Part shown: one piece after another, positions 6,260 to 9,945 of the stretch
How positions within the stretch are numbered: position 1 is the stretch's first letter
How the letters are laid out: the number at the start of each line of letters is the position of its first letter
NCBI GenBank assembly: GCA_050292445.1
Contig: JBNKLQ010000228.1
Location: 1-9,945 of the forward strand
Length of the DNA stretch: 9,945 bases
Direction of reading: 5' to 3'
Origin: Leptofilum sp050292445
GTDB taxonomy: Bacteria > Chloroflexota > Anaerolineae > Promineifilales > Promineifilaceae
Translations under genes and position numbers: made by a program
The notes under the pieces: model-generated
Seen by the model: the letters and a program-made list of their open reading frames with translations, nothing else
What the model was told of the DNA's origin: nothing
The model's database searches: none

Positions 6260-7303
6260 TCATTGTGTGCGTGTGGGCTGCGGGCTGCTGGGGATGGGAT
6301 TGGCGAAGGCGTAGCTGCCGATCTGCTGTGGGTTGGCCGAATCGGCGATGTCCACAATTTCTAGGCCGTTCCAGCCGATAAGATACGCTGTATCGCCCTG
6401 TATGGTAAGGTCGTGCAGGTAGTTGTCGGTGCTGTATTGGCCAAGTAACGTCGGTGTGGTGGGCTGGCTAATGTCCAGCAAATGCAGGCCGTCGCCGTTT
6501 AGATTGTAGGCAACCTCCCCCTGTACCACCACTCTGGCCGGGTAGAGGGCTTCCTTGTCCATGGCATAACGGCCGTTTACCACCAGTTCATCCTCATTTT
6601 GCAGGTCTACTATCCACAGGCCTTTTCCCGCCACAAAAGCTACCTCGTCTGCTACGACAACATCATGGCCGGGTACCTGATCTGCCTGCACACTGGTGAT
6701 GGGATACGGCCGTACCGGATTAGTCACATCATAAATGTGCAATTCACCGCCGCAGTAGCCGGTACGGAAGCTGCACCCGCCGCTGCTGGCATACAGCCGT
6801 GCCCCGCCCACAAAAACGCTGTTGGCTCCGCCTGTAATTAAAAAGGGGCTGGTGGGATTATCTTTATCACGCACATCCACCACGGCAATATGATCCCAAT
6901 CGGCTAAATAGGCCACATCATCGCGCACGGCCACATCGGTGGGGATGGCATTGGCCGGGAAGAAGCCGCGCAGCATTGGCTGGGCTGGCTCGCTGATCTC
7001 GACAATTTGCAGCCCGGCGTCGGGTGGGCCGGTTGCGGTGTCCCAGCTGGTGGCGCTGGTGGTGTGGGCAATGTAGAGGAAACGGCCGTCGACCACCACT
7101 TTTACCACATCGCCGGGCAGCATCACATTGGCTACCAGTTCCGGCCTGGCTTCATCCGTGATGTTGAGCACCAGCACCCGGTTTTCATCAGAAATGTAGG
7201 CAAACTCTCCTTGCACAAACCCGATGGCCATCGGGTTTTCCTGTTTGCAGCCAACGACAACAATTAGGAAGAGCAGCCATAAAAAAAATGTCCAACGTCG
7301 CAT
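6260..7303 (-). CDS. LVIVD-repeat beta-propeller lipoprotein
   Basis: This is a predicted surface lipoprotein with an LVIVD beta-propeller. The N-terminus MRRWTFFLWLLFLIVVVGC is a short lipoprotein signal: basic residues, a hydrophobic core and a cysteine at position 19 for lipid attachment. The mature part is made of about seven repeats of roughly 40 residues with the pattern 'DVAVRDDVAYLADWDHIAVVDV' then 'NPxxP'. Clear examples are LQIVEISEPAQP, IAVVDVRDKDNP, LHIYDVTNPVRP, LHLLDISQPTTP and LEIVDIADSANP. The family is often extracellular and of unknown exact role; substrate or partner cannot be named. I place the start at 7303 because GGAGG (7310-7314) lies six bases upstream and a signal peptide begins there. 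The same frame stays open to 7501, but that extension reads through fold-back element 3. Two close cysteines in SSGGCSFRTGYCGG could form a disulfide. Confidence 0.88.
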   Translation of the reverse strand: MRRWTFFLWLLFLIVVVGCKQENPMAIGFVQGEFAYISDENRVLVLNITDEARPELVANVMLPGDVVKVVVDGRFLYIAHTTSATSWDTATGPPDAGLQIVEISEPAQPMLRGFFPANAIPTDVAVRDDVAYLADWDHIAVVDVRDKDNPTSPFLITGGANSVFVGGARLYASSGGCSFRTGYCGGELHIYDVTNPVRPYPITSVQADQVPGHDVVVADEVAFVAGKGLWIVDLQNEDELVVNGRYAMDKEALYPARVVVQGEVAYNLNGDGLHLLDISQPTTPTLLGQYSTDNYLHDLTIQGDTAYLIGWNGLEIVDIADSANPQQIGSYAFANPIPSSPQPTRTQ

Positions 7304-7309
7304 GAGAAT

Positions 7310-7314
7310 CCTCC
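7310..7314 (-). promoter_or_regulatory. Ribosome-binding site that fixes the lipoprotein start
   Basis: On the minus strand GGAGG at 7310-7314 is followed by six bases and the ATG at 7303. It decides between this start and upstream in-frame codons up to 7501. The latter would add 66 residues with no lipoprotein signal at the N-terminus. Confidence 0.8.
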
Positions 7315-7393
7315 AATTGGGCAAGTTCTTTGGATTGTCCGGCAAGGTACGCAAGGGTGCTGAACGGCCGTCCGACGTTTTCGGCACGAAGTA

Positions 7394-7491
7394 TAAACCT
7401 GACAGGTTTCCGGCAAAACTTAGTTGAAATGGTGCTTTGCCATGCGAAATCCGTTTGATTTCAAGTTCGTTTTGAAAACCTGTCAGGTTTA
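7394..7491. repeat. Fold-back element 3 (arms TAAACCTGACAGGTTT)
   Basis: The element is 98 bp long with 16-bp inverted arms at 7394-7409 and 7476-7491. The inner part is strongly self-complementary. CAAAAC (7414-7419) pairs with GTTTTG (7469-7474), TTGAAAT (7424-7430) with ATTTCAA (7458-7464), and the tip is TTTGC-CAT-GCGAAA (7436-7449), centred on the element midpoint. It lies between the PLP-enzyme gene (stop 7502-7504, ten bases away) and the lipoprotein start. Both genes are on the minus strand, so the element is in the 3' untranslated region of the first and the leader of the second. Confidence 0.88.
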
Positions 7492-7501
7492 GTGTATTCA
7501 A

Positions 7502-8653
7502 TTAAAGCTGGTTCAACACACCTTTCAAATCATTGATCAAATCCTGGGCGTTTTCAATGCCCACGGAAACCCGCACCAGGCCGGGGTCAATTGCCAGCGG
7601 TGAGTCGGCTACAGAAGCGTGGGTCATGGGCGCGGGCAGCTCGATGAGCGATTCTACGCCACCCAGCGACTCCGCCAGGGTGAACAGCTGGGTGTCGCGG
7701 GCCACCAGCCGGGCGGCGGCTTCACCACCATGCAAAATGAAGGAGATCATGCCGCCAGGCCCGCGCATCTGCCGTTGGGCCAGCGCATACTGCGGATGGC
7801 TTTCCAGGCCAGGGTAGATCACCTCGGCCACGGCGGGATGGTCGGCCAGGAATTGGGCAATTTGCAGTGCATTGCGGCAGTGCTGCGCCATGCGAATCGC
7901 CAATGTTTTAATGCCACGCAGGGTGAGGAAGCAGTCCATTGGCCCTGGCACCGCACCGATGGCGTTTTGCAGGAATTTCAGCTGCTCGTAGGTTCCCGTA
8001 TCGTTCAAAACGATCGCCCCGCCCACCACGTCGGAATGGCCACCGATGTATTTGGTGGTGCTGTGCAGCACAAAGTCGGCCCCCAGCGCCAGCGGGCTTT
8101 GCAGAGCGGGGGAGGCGAAGGTGTTGTCTACGCCCAGCCAGGCCCCGGCAGCGTGGGCAATCTTGGCCATCGCGGCAATGTCGGTCAGACGCAGCATGGG
8201 ATTGGTGGGGGTCTCCAGCCAGACGAGTTTGGTGTTGGGTTGGATGGCGTTGGCAACGGCCGTTTCATCCGTCGTGTCGGCAAAAGTAAACTCAATGCCG
8301 TAGCCAGACAGCACCTTGTCGAACAACCTGAATGTGCCGCCATACACATCATTGCCAGACAAAACGTGTTCCCCAGGTTTGATTAGTCGCAAAATCGTAT
8401 CAATCGCCGCCATGCCAGAGGCAAAGGCCAGCGCGTGCTTGCCGCCTTCCAGCGCGGCCAGCGCCTCATGCAGCGCCGTGCGCGTCGGGTTGTCTGATCG
8501 AGAATAATCGTACCCTTTGTGCTGGGCCACATCGGTCTGGGCAAATGTAGAGGTCTGGTAGATGGGCGTCATTACTGCCCCGGTTTGTGGGTCTGGTTCT
8601 ACCCCGGCGTGAACGGCCAGGGTTTCTAAGTGGAATTTGGTGGGTTGGGTCAT
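7502..8653 (-). CDS. Cystathionine gamma-synthase/gamma-lyase family PLP enzyme
   Basis: This is a pyridoxal-phosphate enzyme of the Cys/Met metabolism family (fold type I), acting in transsulfuration in the cytoplasm. The cofactor lysine is K201 in HSTTKYIGGHSDVVGG (197-212). The phosphate-binding YSRSDNPT is at 50-57 (supplied from the neighbouring subunit in this family), SGMAA at 79-83 and the pyridine-nitrogen aspartate D176 in VDNTFASP. The C-terminal SLGGVESLIELPAPMTH (329-345) is typical of cystathionine gamma-synthases and gamma-lyases; the two cannot be told apart reliably by eye. Neighbouring genes do not include other methionine or cysteine genes. The length of 383 aa is typical. 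The start is supported by AAGGAG (8664-8669), with a rather long 10-base spacing. A tandem heptamer array lies just upstream at 8674-8729. Confidence 0.93.
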   Translation of the reverse strand: MTQPTKFHLETLAVHAGVEPDPQTGAVMTPIYQTSTFAQTDVAQHKGYDYSRSDNPTRTALHEALAALEGGKHALAFASGMAAIDTILRLIKPGEHVLSGNDVYGGTFRLFDKVLSGYGIEFTFADTTDETAVANAIQPNTKLVWLETPTNPMLRLTDIAAMAKIAHAAGAWLGVDNTFASPALQSPLALGADFVLHSTTKYIGGHSDVVGGAIVLNDTGTYEQLKFLQNAIGAVPGPMDCFLTLRGIKTLAIRMAQHCRNALQIAQFLADHPAVAEVIYPGLESHPQYALAQRQMRGPGGMISFILHGGEAAARLVARDTQLFTLAESLGGVESLIELPAPMTHASVADSPLAIDPGLVRVSVGIENAQDLINDLKGVLNQL

Positions 8654-8673
8654 TTCTTAGGTGCTCCTTTGAT

Positions 8674-8729
8674 CGGTATTCGGTATTCGGTAAACGGTAA
8701 TCGGTGGTCAGTAATCAGTGATCAGTGAA
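8674..8729. repeat. Tandem array of eight degenerate 7-bp repeats
   Basis: Eight head-to-tail heptamers of the pattern C(G/A)GT(A/G)NN run without gaps: CGGTATT, CGGTATT, CGGTAAA, CGGTAAT, CGGTGGT, CAGTAAT, CAGTGAT, CAGTGAA. They lie four bases beyond the ribosome-binding site of the PLP-enzyme gene, so they fall in its leader or promoter. They could be a slippage-prone repeat or binding sites for a protein. Nothing in the window shows which. Confidence 0.8.
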
Positions 8730-8781
8730 TGATGCCCGATTGTATCAACTTTTGTGGGGTTTGCTGGTATGTAGGAAATTA

Positions 8782-8852
8782 ATACAAAGAAACAAAGGCA
8801 GGAAGGAACAAAGCCGTTTTCTTTGTCTCTTTGTTTCTTCGTTCCTTTGTAT
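8782..8852. repeat. 32-nt imperfect inverted repeat (purine-rich/pyrimidine-rich)
   Basis: The arm at 8782-8813 and the arm at 8821-8852 match as inverted copies at 24 of 32 positions, with a 7-base loop CCGTTTT. The outer 8 bases (ATACAAAG / CTTTGTAT) and inner 5 bases (CAAAG / CTTTG) are perfect and in the same register. It lies between the divergent PLP-enzyme and glycosyltransferase genes. A terminator role is unlikely because no gene ends here; a degenerate fold-back repeat is more likely. Confidence 0.65.
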
Positions 8853-8900
8853 AAAGAAATAAGATGTGCCAATTTATTACCAAAGCCGCTGCGGAAAGGA

Positions 8901-8906
8901 TACAAT
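8901..8906 (+). promoter_or_regulatory. Possible -10 box of the glycosyltransferase gene
   Basis: TACAAT (8901-8906) matches the -10 consensus at five of six positions and ends nine bases before the ATG at 8916. A transcript from here would have almost no leader. No good -35 sequence stands at 17 bases upstream. The AAAGGA at 8895-8900 would be outside such a transcript. Confidence 0.3.
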
Positions 8907-8915
8907 ACGCCCAGT

Positions 8916-9945
8916 ATGGACACTGAACGACATCTGCCAGCTTCTGCGTCTTCTGCCCGACTTTCTTATTTCTCCAACCACCTTTCCTTTTTCCTTTTAA
9001 CCTTTGTGGGGTGGCTGGCCACGAGCCGGATTTTGTACGAAGGGTTGTTTCCTCGCTGGCTGTGGTTGGGACGGCCGTTCTTCACCCTCACCTTCACCGC
9101 CGCAGCCACCTTTTTTACCTGGCTGCTCTGGCAGCGCTGGGGGTCACGGCGGGTCCAGCCGATAGTCTTCACCCCGCTCCTATTCAATCTGATCTACCTG
9201 GCTGACGCCACCGTCGATTTGGGGCGCAGCCGCTTTATTTTTGGCGCGGCGCTCTGGCTGGCGCTGCTTTTTTGGGCGAGTAGGCGTTGGCAGAAGGAAG
9301 CAGCCGTTTGGCGTTGGTTGGGGCCGCTGCTGGTGGCGCTGGCCCTGCTGCCCGTCTACCTCAGCACTATGTCGCGCACGGTGGGGCAGGCGGATACATT
9401 TGAGTTCCAGGTGGTGGCCCCGCAGTTGGGCATTGCCCATCCCACGGGCTATCCGCTTTACCTGCTGCTGGGCAAGCTGTTTAGCCTGCTGCCGTTTGGC
9501 GCGGTGGCCTGGCGCATCAATGTGGGAACGGCCGTTTTGGCCACCGTTGCCCTTATCTTCTTTTTTGAGTTTTTGTGGGAGTTGTGGGGTGAGGTGGAAA
9601 CGGCCGTGCTCGGTGCTGTCATTATGGGGCTAACCAGCACTCTGTGGAGCCAGGCCATTGCTGCGGAAGTGTATGCGCTGCACGCGCTCATTGTTTGTGT
9701 GGCGCTCTGGCTCATGTTGCAAGTTGCAGGTGGCAAGTTGCAGGTGAATAACTCAAATATGCTCCGTTCTCCGCCCTCTCTGCGGTTAAATCTTTTCCTA
9801 CTAGCATTTGTCATTGGTTTGGGCTTGACTAACCATCTGACGACTGTCTTTTTACTGCCGCCGGCGGCGCTTACTGTGGTTTTGGCTCTGTGGCGAGGAA
9901 AAAGCGGAACACAGAGGGGCGCAGAGAAGGCACGGAGCTACACAG
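8916..9945 (+). CDS. DUF2723 (GT117-like) membrane glycosyltransferase, 5' part only
   Basis: This is a polytopic membrane protein of the DUF2723 family, GT-C type glycosyltransferases thought to move sugars from lipid carriers onto proteins or lipids outside the membrane. The window holds 343 residues before the sequence ends in frame. An N-terminal region with several membrane helices (about 22-150) leads into the conserved extracytoplasmic loop TVGQADTFEFQVVAPQLG (155-172), with D160/E163 as candidate catalytic acids. HPTGYPLYLLLGKLFSLLP follows (175-193), then AAEVYALHALI (249-259) and GLTNHLTTVFLLPPA (303-317). The start at 8916 is the first ATG of the open frame; there is no close Shine-Dalgarno sequence. 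Residues about 268-291 and 328-343 are loops encoded by DNA that looks like intergenic repeats (9719-9790 and 9902-9945). Acceptor and donor are unknown. Confidence 0.85.
   Translation, partial: MDTERHLPASASSARLSYFSNHLSFFLLTFVGWLATSRILYEGLFPRWLWLGRPFFTLTFTAAATFFTWLLWQRWGSRRVQPIVFTPLLFNLIYLADATVDLGRSRFIFGAALWLALLFWASRRWQKEAAVWRWLGPLLVALALLPVYLSTMSRTVGQADTFEFQVVAPQLGIAHPTGYPLYLLLGKLFSLLPFGAVAWRINVGTAVLATVALIFFFEFLWELWGEVETAVLGAVIMGLTSTLWSQAIAAEVYALHALIVCVALWLMLQVAGGKLQVNNSNMLRSPPSLRLNLFLLAFVIGLGLTNHLTTVFLLPPAALTVVLALWRGKSGTQRGAEKARSYT
9719..9790 (+). repeat. Repeat-derived segment inside the glycosyltransferase gene
   Basis: GCAAGTTGCAGGTG occurs twice head to tail without a gap (9719-9732 and 9733-9746). 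It is followed by a low-complexity CTCCGTTCTCCGCCCTCTC stretch (9762-9780) running into TGCGGTTAAA. In the reading frame this gives a hydrophilic loop between two membrane helices, with flanking family sequence intact on both sides. The DNA looks like repeat sequence that entered the gene without breaking the frame. Confidence 0.6.

Noticed and set aside
7304..7501. N-terminal extension of the lipoprotein to a start at 7501
   Set aside because: The extension reads through fold-back element 3 and would bury the lipoprotein signal. A good ribosome-binding site and signal peptide begin at 7303.
7619..8386. 255-residue plus-strand open frame
   Set aside because: It is antisense to the well-supported PLP enzyme, has composition expected of a shadow frame, and shows no recognisable motifs.
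8674..8729. CRISPR array
   Set aside because: The units are 7 bp, contiguous and degenerate, with no spacers and no cas genes nearby.
8708..8923. 71-residue minus-strand open frame in the intergenic region
   Set aside because: It runs through the heptamer array and the imperfect inverted repeat, with a peptide that reflects repeat DNA and not a protein family.

Overview
This looks like about 10 kb of chromosome from an uncultured-type bacterium of moderate GC, most likely a member of the Chloroflexota (Anaerolineae/Ardenticatenia-like). That placement is inferred from gene flavour: a soluble GAF histidine kinase of the NarL class, an LVIVD-repeat lipoprotein, a DUF2723/GT117 membrane glycosyltransferase with a 'GQADTFEF' loop, and a PDO/TrxB redox pair. 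It is also inferred from intergenic DNA crowded with short palindromes and repeats. No rRNA, tRNA, CRISPR array or transposase gene was seen.

Layout. 1-182: AT-rich leader with several palindromes. 183-2228 (+): a cytoplasmic GAF-HisKA_3 sensor kinase and its NarL/FixJ response regulator, separated by a 16-bp-arm hairpin. 2254-3267 (+): a COG1092-like class I (RlmI/RlmK-type) methyltransferase. 3519-5176 (+): a two-gene redox operon, a double-thioredoxin-fold protein disulfide oxidoreductase (CQYC + CPYC) and a thioredoxin reductase-like flavoprotein lacking the usual NADPH signature. 5269-8653 (-): a cystathionine gamma-synthase/lyase, then an LVIVD lipoprotein, then an FkbM methyltransferase. 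8654-8915: a divergent intergenic region with a 7-bp tandem array and a 32-nt imperfect inverted repeat. 8916-9945 (+): the start of a DUF2723 membrane glycosyltransferase that runs off the window.

Two sequence-level systems stand out. (1) Three 92-98 bp fold-back elements (3261-3352, 5183-5276, 7394-7491) share near-palindromic arms of the type AAACCTGACAGGTTT. Their interiors differ, but each folds back along nearly its whole length around a small central hairpin. All sit at gene 3' ends, and two supply the stop codon of the adjacent gene. (2) The 8-bp palindrome ACGGCCGT occurs 17 times in under 10 kb (about 0.2 expected), mostly inside genes, where it encodes recurrent NGR, TAV or RP peptides. 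It resembles the HIP1 situation in cyanobacteria.

The protein-coding genes are mostly of recognisable families. The PDO and reductase very likely work as donor and acceptor in one dithiol relay, and the kinase/regulator as a two-component pair. No functional link between the other genes can be shown from sequence alone.
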